Assembly: GCA_013298335.1 (NCBI GenBank)
Contig: JAAFHI010000134.1
Location: 1 to 7,561, forward strand
DNA: 7,561 bases
From: Actinomycetota bacterium
GTDB taxonomy: Bacteria > Acidobacteriota > Blastocatellia > Chloracidobacteriales > Chloracidobacteriaceae
Direction: 5' to 3'
How positions within the stretch are numbered: the first letter of the stretch is position 1; each line of letters starts with the position of its first letter. The notes under the pieces are model-generated. The model searched no databases. It saw only the letters and a list, made by a program, of their open reading frames with translations, and was not told where the DNA came from. Made by a program: the position numbers and the translations under genes. Shown here one piece after another: positions 1 to 5,449 of the stretch.

Positions 1-1327
1 TTTTTAAACTGGTCGAATATCTCCGGCTCTCGACCCGCAGCGTCGCGGTCGAAAGCCGGAGATATTCGACCAGTTTGTCGAGTTTGGAGATGGCCGCCGC
101 CGTGAGTGACGCCGGTTGCGTCCCGGTCGCCGGGAGAAAATAGGAGTCCGGCATCACCAGGACCGAGCCGCGCGGCTCGAACCGGGCATCCTCGAACTCG
201 CGCGAAAGCTGGTCGCGGACCAGACGCAATTCGTTTTCCCTGATTTTAACCTGCACGCCCTCCAGATCGGCCCGCAACCGCTTGTTTTCGGCAATCAGCG
301 TTTCGTTGTTGGCCTCGATTTTGGCTTTGTCGGCCAGCACGCGGCTGTAATCGTCGCGTCCCCGGGCATTTTCAGACTCGACTTCCCGGCGGAGGGTCCG
401 TTCGCGTTCGATCTGCGACTGAAGTCCCGGAATCTGGCTGTTGCGCTCCTGCAATTCGGCGATGACGTCGTCCTTGGAAGCCGTCTGCTGGCGCTGTTTT
501 TCGGCGGCGCGGCGTCCGACGGCGATGCGGCGAGCGCGTTCGGCGAGCCGGATCGCGGTGTCGGCGGTTTCGGCGGCCTCATCGCGCTTGTCGGCCTTGT
601 AGGAGTCCTCCGCCTGCGCGAGCGCGTCGTTGGCGTCGGAAACCAGCTTGGGCGCGAAAGTGTCCGCCTCGTAGTAGCGGGCGATGTCGATGGCGCGGCG
701 GGCTTCGACGAGTTCCACCGGGTAGTTCGGGTCTTTAATTGAAGGCGGGTCGGGGCTAACGATCTTGTTTTCGACGTCGGCGTCGCCGTTGAAACTGATG
801 GTGTTGTCGGTCACGACCACGCGCGGTTCGCGCACTTCCGAATTGACGATGACGACCAGCCGCGAGGGCGAGGCGACAAGGTAATGCGGTTCGGCGGTCA
901 CGATGAGGCTGAAATTCCGGTGGCGCGTCGAGGTGCGGATTTCCGAACCGAACCACCCGTCGAAGGTGTCGCTCGGTCGTTTGCGGAATTCCCCGAGGTT
1001 GTCGGCGATGCCTTCCGGCGTAATCGCCCAGATGACGTAGGTCGAGCACATTGGGCCGACCGTCGAGGGGCGCGGCAGCCGGTTGATCTTCACCGACAGG
1101 AGCGTGACGCTGCTGCGGCGTTCGACCGAGGCCTCGCCGCTGACGTTCGAGGCAAAGCGTTGCGTCCCGACAAGCGGCACCTTGATGACCTTGTCGAACG
1201 GATAGCGCATCGACACCGTCTGGAACGTCACGTCGCTCTGCGGCACGCGCGCCGGTTTGGCGGCCTGCGCGAATCCGGCGACCGACGCCAGGGCCAAGAC
1301 CATCAGAAGAAGAAAGGAACGCTTCAT
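1..1327 (-). CDS. Secreted DUF4398/coiled-coil/OmpA-like protein, 3' end cut by window edge
   Basis: At least 442 codons read leftward; the stop is outside the window. Residues 1-22 form a Sec signal peptide (MKRS, then a Leu/Val/Ala-rich core ending FAQA). Residues ~25-200 are a beta-rich N-terminal domain with a YVIWAITPEG...LGEF block and an LIVTAEPHYLVASPS block, a pattern I associate with acidobacterial envelope proteins (recollection, not a search). Residues ~205-280 match the DUF4398 pattern (YYEADTFAPKLVSDANDALAQAE, then Ala/Arg/Glu-rich helices). Residues ~270-380 are a charged coiled coil. Residues ~384-434 look like the start of an OmpA peptidoglycan-binding domain (rGSVLVMPDSYFLPA, then a helix, then LRVES in place of the usual VEGHTD). 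The ATG at 1327 has a GAGG Shine-Dalgarno 8 nt upstream. The likely role is an envelope protein that contacts peptidoglycan. The last codons fall in an inverted repeat (6-76) and may not be genuine. It is the last visible gene of the leftward cluster. Confidence 0.82.
   Translation of the reverse strand, partial: MKRSFLLLMVLALASVAGFAQAAKPARVPQSDVTFQTVSMRYPFDKVIKVPLVGTQRFASNVSGEASVERRSSVTLLSVKINRLPRPSTVGPMCSTYVIWAITPEGIADNLGEFRKRPSDTFDGWFGSEIRTSTRHRNFSLIVTAEPHYLVASPSRLVVIVNSEVREPRVVVTDNTISFNGDADVENKIVSPDPPSIKDPNYPVELVEARRAIDIARYYEADTFAPKLVSDANDALAQAEDSYKADKRDEAAETADTAIRLAERARRIAVGRRAAEKQRQQTASKDDVIAELQERNSQIPGLQSQIERERTLRREVESENARGRDDYSRVLADKAKIEANNETLIAENKRLRADLEGVQVKIRENELRLVRDQLSREFEDARFEPRGSVLVMPDSYFLPATGTQPASLTAAAISKLDKLVEYLRLSTATLRVESRRYSTSLK
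6..76. repeat. Perfect 23-bp inverted repeat at window edge
   Basis: Positions 6-28 are the exact reverse complement of 54-76, separated by 25 nt. Inside the spacer, 31-35 (cgacc) also pairs with 47-51 (ggtcg). The right arm is the coding segment for residues 418-425 (KLVEYLRL) of the OmpA-like protein. The left arm is that segment turned round, placed directly after the VES that should lead into the conserved Gly/Asp of the OmpA domain. This could be a natural hairpin or a fold-back artefact at a contig end. Confidence 0.85.
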
Positions 1328-1331
1328 CGGG

Positions 1332-1345
1332 AAAACCTCTTTGGA
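1332..1345 (-). promoter_or_regulatory. Ribosome binding site of the OmpA-like gene
   Basis: Read on the minus strand, the sequence is AAAGAGGTTTTCCCG directly before the ATG at 1327. The GAGG core sits 8 nt from the start codon and fixes the start that gives a clean signal peptide. Confidence 0.6.
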
Positions 1346-1348
1346 AGC

Positions 1349-1467
1349 AGTTAGTTGCTAGCAGTTAGCGGTTAGCAGTTAGTGAAGGCGTTTTCGAAAG
1401 AACTGATTGAGCCTTCCCGTAAAAGCGAAAGGCTAACCACTAACTGCTAACCGCTAACTACTACCGA
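1349..1467. repeat. Opposed heptamer repeat arrays forming a long hairpin
   Basis: The left array (1349-1383) is five 7-nt units: agttagt, tgctagc, agttagc, ggttagc, agttagt. The right array (1433-1467) is five units of the form CTAACNN (ctaacca, ctaactg, ctaaccg, ctaacta, ctaccga), the reverse complement of the left consensus. Positions 1363-1384 and 1438-1459 are a perfect 22-bp inverted repeat with a 53-nt spacer. A minor inner pairing is gaaggc (1384-1389) with gccttc (1411-1416). The right array abuts the TAG stop of the VWFA gene (1468-1470), which itself reads cta and continues the repeat. The element fills most of the 141-nt gap between the VWFA and OmpA-like genes. No T-run follows it, so it is not a standard intrinsic terminator. 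It may be a mobile or expanding intergenic minisatellite, or an mRNA stabiliser or processing site. Confidence 0.85.
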
Positions 1468-2523
1468 CTACTGTTCCGGTTCGTATTCGGTCTGGTGAAA
1501 CACGCGCAAACGCGGATTTTTCGGCTTGATCTGGATGGCGCGCCGCCCGTCGGTCTGGGCGTTGCCGCCGGTCGGGCGGTAGACCGCGATGTACTGGCCG
1601 CTCAGGTCATCGACGATCTGCTTGAAACTGCGTTCGAGGTCGAGTTCGCTGGCGGGGAAAAACGCCTTGCCGCCGCTGCTCGCGCAAAGTTTTTCAAGGT
1701 TTTCCTTGTCGACGTCGCCGAAGCGGAAGCGGTCGCCCATTCCGAGCGCGTAAATGATGATGCCGAGCCGCTGGGCGCGGGCGATGACCTGCGACAGATT
1801 TTTCTGGCTCGCGGTGTCCTTGCCATCGGTCAGGACGCACAGCGCGCGGCGGATGGCGCGGCGCGAGTTTTCCGGCGCGGAGGGGTCGCGCACCGACGTC
1901 ACCCGCCGGGCGGTCTTTCCGTTCAGAACTTCCTGCGCGGTGACTTCGACGGCATCGAAAAGCGCCGTGCCGAGTTGCGGCGTGCCGTTGGTTTCGTCGC
2001 GGAACTGCTGTTCCCGCTCGATGCGTCCGAGCGCCGACTTCAACTGTCTGAGGTTGGTGGTCAGGCCGTTGACGAGCGCGGTTTCGCCCTGAAAGGTGAG
2101 GATCGCGCCGTAATCCTTGCCGGTCCGGAACGAGGAATCGAGGAAGACGTCCACCGCGCGTTTTTCGGCGGGCAGGAGCGATTCCTGGCTGGCGCTGGTG
2201 TCGATGAGGACCGCGAGCATCATCGGCAAGTCATTGCTGGTGCGGAAGATGTCGATTTCCTGCCGCGCGCCGCCGTCGAGGATTTCGACGTCCGACGCCT
2301 TCAGGTTGCTGACGATCCGGTTCTGTTCATCCACGACGCTGAAGATGACGCCCTTGGAATTGGCGAAAATCGTCACGACGTCGCCGTCCTGCTGGGCGGA
2401 CGAATCGCCCGGCTGCTGCGGGGGCGGCACGACGCGCGAGCGGGAGTCGTTCTGGGCGGTGGCCGCGCCGGCCAGCAATCCGAACGACAGGGCGGCTGCG
2501 ATGACGGAAGAGATTGATTTCAT
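1468..2523 (-). CDS. Secreted VWFA-domain protein (acidobacterial VWFA-related, TIGR03436-like)
   Basis: 351 aa from the ATG at 2523. Residues 1-24 are a Sec signal peptide (MKSISSVIAAALSFGLLAGA, then ATAQ). A Pro/Gln/Ser linker (25-47) follows. Residues ~48-95 are a small beta domain (VIFSVVDEQNRIVSNLKASDVEILDGG), the typical lead-in of the acidobacterial VWFA family. The VWA fold spans ~103-310, with a complete MIDAS metal site: D108-T-S110-A-S112, T186 in GTALFDAV, and D233 in LTDGKD. It probably binds a divalent metal and a protein partner in the periplasm or at the cell surface; the partner is unknown. The open frame extends upstream to a TTG at 2586, but that adds 21 Pro/Arg-rich residues before the signal peptide and would place a stem-loop inside the coding region, so the inner ATG is preferred. 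No clear Shine-Dalgarno precedes this ATG (CTTCTACCCCCT), which suggests weak or coupled translation. Confidence 0.9.
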   Translation of the reverse strand: MKSISSVIAAALSFGLLAGAATAQNDSRSRVVPPPQQPGDSSAQQDGDVVTIFANSKGVIFSVVDEQNRIVSNLKASDVEILDGGARQEIDIFRTSNDLPMMLAVLIDTSASQESLLPAEKRAVDVFLDSSFRTGKDYGAILTFQGETALVNGLTTNLRQLKSALGRIEREQQFRDETNGTPQLGTALFDAVEVTAQEVLNGKTARRVTSVRDPSAPENSRRAIRRALCVLTDGKDTASQKNLSQVIARAQRLGIIIYALGMGDRFRFGDVDKENLEKLCASSGGKAFFPASELDLERSFKQIVDDLSGQYIAVYRPTGGNAQTDGRRAIQIKPKNPRLRVFHQTEYEPEQ

Positions 2524-2551
2524 AGGGGGTAGAAGCCGCGAGGATGAATCG

Positions 2552-2588
2552 GGTTGCCCCGGCGGAAGGCGTTCCGGACCGGGCAACC
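2552..2588. repeat. Stem-loop between DUF1517-like and VWFA genes
   Basis: ggttgccc (2552-2559) pairs perfectly with gggcaacc (2581-2588). Within it, cggaa (2563-2567) pairs with ttccg (2572-2576) around a ggcg loop, making a two-tier hairpin. It begins 5 nt after the stop of the upstream gene on the minus strand and ends 28 nt before the VWFA start. No T-run follows, so read-through into the VWFA gene is expected. It could attenuate or process the transcript. Confidence 0.6.
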
Positions 2589-2592
2589 GCCT

Positions 2593-3207
2593 TCAGTTGA
2601 TGATCCGCAGGTATTCCCACCCGCCGGTCAGAAGGTCTTCCTCGGAAAGCCCGTCCTCGGAATTGCCGGGCACGACGAACACGCCGTCGGCGAGAATCGT
2701 TTCCGGGTCAACGTACAACAGCCCGTTGACGAGATTTCTCAGGGTTTCCTTCCGAAAAGCCACGGCGTCATCGGTGACCGCCTCCGCCGGAGGAAACTGG
2801 ACGCTCAGATTCATGATGATGGTGGCGGCGACGTAATCCTTGCGCATCGACAGGCGGCGCATGCCATCCACGTCGGTCCCCATTTCCTCTTCCACCGTGG
2901 CGGTCGAGGCGGCGAGTTCGGTGGCCCAGGAATTGAATTCCTCCTCGCTTTCGGCGGCGTCGGTCTTGTAATCCCAGAACGCCTGCGTCCAGTAGGGCTC
3001 CTGCTCCAGCAGCAGGGCCACGATCCGCTTGAGGTAGCGCCTTTTCGCTTCGACGCCTTCCATCTGGCCATCGGGGTCGGCGATCACCGCCGCCAGTCGC
3101 CGGCGCAGGGTGTCTTCCCCGAACGCCTTGATAATCAACTGGATACCGACGAAATAGCCTTCTTCCTGATTGGTAAAAAGCTTTGAAAACCACGACCGTC
3201 GCGACAT
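2593..3207 (-). CDS. Small protein with DUF1517-like pattern, function unknown
   Basis: 204 aa, with no signal peptide and no strong membrane segment, so probably cytoplasmic; it begins MSRRSWFSKLF. The order of elements resembles DUF1517, a family known mainly from cyanobacteria and plastids. Those elements are a helix at 18-45 (YFVGIQLIIKAFGEDTLRRRL), a 'LLLEQEPYWTQAFWDY' block (~66-81), a 'SEEEFNSWATELAASTATVEEEM' block (~86-108), and a C-terminus reading 'VNGLLYVDPETILADGVFVVPG...DGLSEEDLL'. That end mirrors the DUF1517 ending in which an EVLWTPQ-type strand is followed by D-x-LSE-x-ELL. This is a recognised pattern, not a search result. The protein is acidic overall. A GAGG motif about 5 nt before the ATG (CGAGGTTCAG) supports the start. 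It lies between the membrane protein and the VWFA gene with short gaps on both sides, so it is probably co-transcribed with them. Confidence 0.75.
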   Translation of the reverse strand: MSRRSWFSKLFTNQEEGYFVGIQLIIKAFGEDTLRRRLAAVIADPDGQMEGVEAKRRYLKRIVALLLEQEPYWTQAFWDYKTDAAESEEEFNSWATELAASTATVEEEMGTDVDGMRRLSMRKDYVAATIIMNLSVQFPPAEAVTDDAVAFRKETLRNLVNGLLYVDPETILADGVFVVPGNSEDGLSEEDLLTGGWEYLRIIN

Positions 3208-3220
3208 CTGAACCTCGAAA

Positions 3221-3254
3221 CGGACGCACCTGCCGACTTTGGCGGGCGCGTCCG
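3221..3254. repeat. Stem-loop between the membrane protein and DUF1517-like genes
   Basis: cggacgc (3221-3227) pairs with gcgtccg (3248-3254). After a 1x1 mismatch (a3228/c3247), cctgcc (3229-3234) pairs with ggcggg (3241-3246, one T-G wobble in the form written), closing a 6-nt gacttt loop. It is centred in the 66-nt gap, 19 nt beyond the upstream stop on the minus strand. No T-run follows in the direction of transcription, so it is not a typical Rho-independent terminator. Confidence 0.65.
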
Positions 3255-3273
3255 GACTGAAGGGATAACGTAC

Positions 3274-4692
3274 TTAACCGCCGAAAAAGCCGCTGCTGCG
3301 ACCGAAGGAGCCGGAACGTCCGGCGCGCGTGCCGGTAACCCGACCGCTCGAATTCATCCGGACCGTGCTGCGACCGAATCCGCTCGGGCGGCTGCGTCCG
3401 ACACCGCTCGCGCCGCCGGTGCGCGACCCCGCGAACATGGTCGGACGCGGCGCGGGCGTGTAACTCGGCGGACGCACCGTCGCCGTGGTGGGCGAGTAGG
3501 AGCGGTAGTAGGGCGTCCGGGTGACGAACACCGGAGAAGGCCGGTAAAACGGGTAGGCATAAAAGAACCAGACGCTCCCGTAGGGGCTGCCGCCGTAGTA
3601 GTAATGGCGCGTCGTGGCGGTTCCGGGCGTGGTTCCGGGCTGGGCCGGGGCGGGTTGAAAATCGTTCGCCGGAAGCATGGCGACGTTGAGGCCCTGTTTC
3701 TTGTAATCGACGAAATCCTCGTTGATGTCATCGAGTTCCTCCTTCCGCGTCCGGTCGGGAATCACGTAGATGACGTTTTTGACGCCCGCTTCCTTGAATT
3801 TCTGGACCGGCGGAATCTTCACGAGATAGCGGTTGTCGAACTGGTTGTCGGCATCCTTGTATTCATTCAGCCGGGAGGAATCGAGCAGGAAGGCCGCCGG
3901 GGCCTTTTCAGGCAGTTTCGCCTGATTCGCCTCGATTTCGGAGGCGTAATAGAGCATCGCGGCGAGGGTTTCGTGCGACGGCGTCACGCCGAGCGGGTGC
4001 GGGTAGTTGTCGAAGGTCGTGACCAGTCGGCACTGTTCGGACAGCCCCGCGCCGAACGCAATCGAATTCCGACCGGCCAGATCGACCACCAGCGTGGTTT
4101 CGCCGGGGTTTTCGGCGTTGGAAAGCAGATCGCGCGCGACCGCCTGTCCGCGCAGGTAGGATTCTTCCATGTCGGCGCTGTAAACCGGCTTGAGCTGGGT
4201 GCGGAGCGTGTCGTATTGCAGCGACTGGATCAGCGTCGGCACGAAAAACGGCATCCACACCGAGGATTTTGGTTGAAACGCCGTCAGCATCGCGTTCTGG
4301 TCGAGATATTTCTTCCAGTTCTCGGTTTTCAGCGAGTCCATCGTCTGCTGGTTGTTCGTCGGAAGCTGCTTCGTTTCCGCGCCGATGTTCCAGCCGTGCG
4401 CCTTTTGAAGTTCAAGCGAATCCTTGTCGACTTCCGGATCGTCCTTCATCAAAAGAACAAGTCCCGTCGTGCAGGCGCCGATGGTTCCAAGGCCGACCGC
4501 CGCGCCTCCGATAATCCAGCCCCGCCGGGAGATCTTCTGCCACCACGGTTTGGGCGCGCCGAAATTGCCGCCCTGCCCGTACTGGTTCTCTGGCGGGGCG
4601 TAATTGACGCGGCCCACGCCTCCCGGCCCGGAAAACTGCTGGTTGTTCGGCGGGCCCTGTGGGGGCTGGTTCGGATCATTCGGGTAGCTCAT
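3274..4692 (-). CDS. Membrane-anchored protein with Pro/Gln/Asn-rich head and Gly/Ser/Arg tail, unknown function
   Basis: 472 aa from the ATG at 4692, which has GGAGGG 10 nt upstream; an in-frame TTG at 4710 overlaps that ribosome site and is rejected. Residues 1-50 are disordered and Pro/Gln/Asn/Gly-rich. Residues ~58-82 form one hydrophobic segment preceded by KISRRGW and followed by acidic KDDPEVDKD, so the head should be cytoplasmic and the rest outside. The SRRGWIIGG start and the IGAC ending at C74 also resemble an internal Tat/lipoprotein signal. Residues ~95-345 are a globular alpha/beta domain with blocks ETTLVVDLAGRNSIAFGAGL, TTFDNYPHPLGVTPSHETLA and KNVIYVIPDRTRKEELDDI. It contains D228, H232 and H240, but I cannot assign a family. 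Residues ~363-400 are rich in Tyr/Phe/Pro (HYYYGGSPYG). Residues ~421-472 are a low-complexity GRS/GFGRS tail ending GFFGG. It is first in the leftward cluster. Confidence 0.8.
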   Translation of the reverse strand: MSYPNDPNQPPQGPPNNQQFSGPGGVGRVNYAPPENQYGQGGNFGAPKPWWQKISRRGWIIGGAAVGLGTIGACTTGLVLLMKDDPEVDKDSLELQKAHGWNIGAETKQLPTNNQQTMDSLKTENWKKYLDQNAMLTAFQPKSSVWMPFFVPTLIQSLQYDTLRTQLKPVYSADMEESYLRGQAVARDLLSNAENPGETTLVVDLAGRNSIAFGAGLSEQCRLVTTFDNYPHPLGVTPSHETLAAMLYYASEIEANQAKLPEKAPAAFLLDSSRLNEYKDADNQFDNRYLVKIPPVQKFKEAGVKNVIYVIPDRTRKEELDDINEDFVDYKKQGLNVAMLPANDFQPAPAQPGTTPGTATTRHYYYGGSPYGSVWFFYAYPFYRPSPVFVTRTPYYRSYSPTTATVRPPSYTPAPRPTMFAGSRTGGASGVGRSRPSGFGRSTVRMNSSGRVTGTRAGRSGSFGRSSGFFGG

Positions 4693-4695
4693 CGT

Positions 4696-4708
4696 TTCTT
4701 GTCCCTCC
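4696..4708 (-). promoter_or_regulatory. Ribosome binding site deciding the start of the membrane protein gene
   Basis: On the minus strand, GGAGGGACAAGAAACG precedes the ATG at 4692. The strong GGAGG lies within the frame that would be coding if the upstream TTG at 4710 were used, so the ATG is the better start. Confidence 0.65.
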
Positions 4709-4741
4709 AAGGCGAATGGAAAACGGCGTATATTCCGCGGG

Positions 4742-4770
4742 TTTGTAGCATTTCACGGATTGACGCGCAA
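4742..4770 (-). promoter_or_regulatory. Possible sigma-70-type promoter for the leftward cluster
   Basis: On the minus strand, TTGCGC (4770-4765) and TACAAA (4747-4742) are separated by exactly 17 nt, about 50 nt upstream of the ATG at 4692. The match to consensus is partial, and acidobacterial promoters are poorly defined. It overlaps a possible rightward -35 (TTGACG, 4760-4765). Confidence 0.25.
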
Positions 4771-4808
4771 AGACCGGACGAATGAATCAGTGGTTCGGTT
4801 GAACGACC

Positions 4809-4964
4809 ATGCCCGCCGAAAGGTTCGCCTCCGGGAGCCTCAAGCACCCCGCCGCCGCCGGATTTCCCATGAAAGAACCCGCCGACCGAGGGGTTTTCGT
4901 TTTCAGATGGCGCGCGGATGAAGTAAGGTTCGGGCTTCCATCTTCAGAGCGAGGAATTGTGTGA
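4809..4964 (+). CDS. Possible 51-codon upstream ORF coupled to the [2Fe-2S] subunit gene
   Basis: The frame opens at ATG 4809 ([14 protein letters not shown]...) and ends at TGA 4962-4964, with a second in-frame ATG at 4869 (MKEPADRG). Its stop shares one base with the ATG of the oxidoreductase small subunit (TGATG), an arrangement often seen in translational coupling. Against it, there is no visible Shine-Dalgarno before 4809, no recognisable family, and the codon use in the second half is less GC-biased than in neighbouring genes. It may be a leader peptide or a chance frame. Confidence 0.25.
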   Translation: MPAERFASGSLKHPAAAGFPMKEPADRGVFVFRWRADEVRFGLPSSERGIV

Positions 4965-5449
4965 TGGCATTCACTTTTACCGTGAACGGCAAGCAGCATA
5001 CCTGCGACGTCCCCTCGGACATGCCGCTTCTATGGGTTTTGCGGGACGTGCTCGGGATGACCGGCACCAAGTACGGGTGCGGCATGGGCGTCTGCGGGGC
5101 CTGTACGATTCACCTCAACGGCGAGGCCGTCCGGGCCTGCCTGACGACCGCGGGAACCGCCGCCGGAAAGAAAATCACCACCATCGAGGGGATTTCGCCC
5201 GACCGGTCCCATCCGGTGCAAAAGGCCTGGATGGAAGAGGATGTGGCCCAGTGCGGCTATTGCCAGCCGGGCCAGATCATGACGGCCTGCGCACTGCTCG
5301 CGAAGAACCCGAAACCGACCGACGCCGAAATTGACGACGGGATGAGCGGCAATATCTGCCGCTGCGGCACGTACCAGCGGATTCGCGCGGCGGTCAAACT
5401 GGCGGCGGCTACCGGCAAGGCCAAGCCCGCGAAGGGAGGCCGGAAATGA
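4964..5449 (+). CDS. [2Fe-2S] small subunit of a xanthine dehydrogenase/isoquinoline 1-oxidoreductase family enzyme
   Basis: 161 aa, a normal length for the family. Residues 1-75 are a plant-type ferredoxin fold with the first [2Fe-2S] cluster ligands C39, C44, C47 and C59 ([18 protein letters not shown]). Residues ~80-150 are the [2Fe-2S]-binding helical domain with C97, C100, C132 and C134 (CGYCQPGQ and [11 protein letters not shown]). All eight cysteines are present. It passes electrons from the molybdenum centre of the partner subunit to an external acceptor. A GAGG at 4951-4954 serves either the GTG at 4961 or the ATG at 4964; I chose the ATG. The stop overlaps the next gene's start by 4 nt (ATGA). 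It has no export signal of its own, so it would be carried out folded with the Tat-targeted large subunit. It is IorA-like; CoxS-type small subunits of other hydroxylases are similar, so the substrate is open. Confidence 0.95.
   Translation: MAFTFTVNGKQHTCDVPSDMPLLWVLRDVLGMTGTKYGCGMGVCGACTIHLNGEAVRACLTTAGTAAGKKITTIEGISPDRSHPVQKAWMEEDVAQCGYCQPGQIMTACALLAKNPKPTDAEIDDGMSGNICRCGTYQRIRAAVKLAAATGKAKPAKGGRK
5434..5440 (+). promoter_or_regulatory. Ribosome binding site of the molybdopterin subunit gene
   Basis: GGGAGGC lies inside the 3' end of the small-subunit gene, 5-6 nt before the ATG at 5446. With the ATGA overlap, it indicates that the two subunits are translated from one transcript. Confidence 0.7.

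Larger units (their letters stand above)
4693..4963. other. Divergent intergenic region between the two gene clusters
   Basis: About 270 nt lie between the leftward membrane-protein gene and the rightward oxidoreductase operon. The region holds possible overlapping divergent promoter elements near 4742-4788, where TTGACG at 4760-4765 is a good rightward -35 but no convincing -10 follows. It also holds a short rightward open frame (4809-4964) and a weak hairpin, aaccc (4876-4880) with gggtt (4891-4895), followed by ttcgttttc. I found no clear operator, riboswitch or RNA gene. Confidence 0.6.

Noticed and set aside
116..1354. Plus-strand open frames at 116-742 and 884-1354
   Set aside because: Both are antisense to the DUF4398/OmpA-like gene, which reads continuously from 1327 to position 1 with a signal peptide, ribosome site and coiled coil.
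1349..1467. CRISPR-like or attachment-site reading of the heptamer arrays
   Set aside because: The units are 7 nt, contiguous and in opposed orientation, without spacers. There is no integrase, cas gene or target duplication nearby.
1495..2517. 340-codon open frame on the plus strand
   Set aside because: It is antisense to the VWFA gene, which has a signal peptide and a full MIDAS motif; the frame is a compositional shadow.
3604..4785. 393-codon open frame on the plus strand
   Set aside because: It is antisense to the 472-aa membrane protein, which has a strong ribosome site, a membrane segment and sensible domains. The plus-strand product is Arg/Val/Leu-rich without motifs and runs through the divergent promoter region.
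4876..4904. Terminator-like hairpin aaccc/gggtt followed by ttcgttttc on the plus strand
   Set aside because: The stem is only 5 bp with a 10-nt loop and the T-run is broken. There is no established plus-strand gene upstream to terminate.
4787..5085. Two minus-strand open frames of 60-70 codons in the divergent region
   Set aside because: They overlap the start of the iron-sulfur subunit on the opposite strand and have no ribosome site, domain or codon pattern supporting them.
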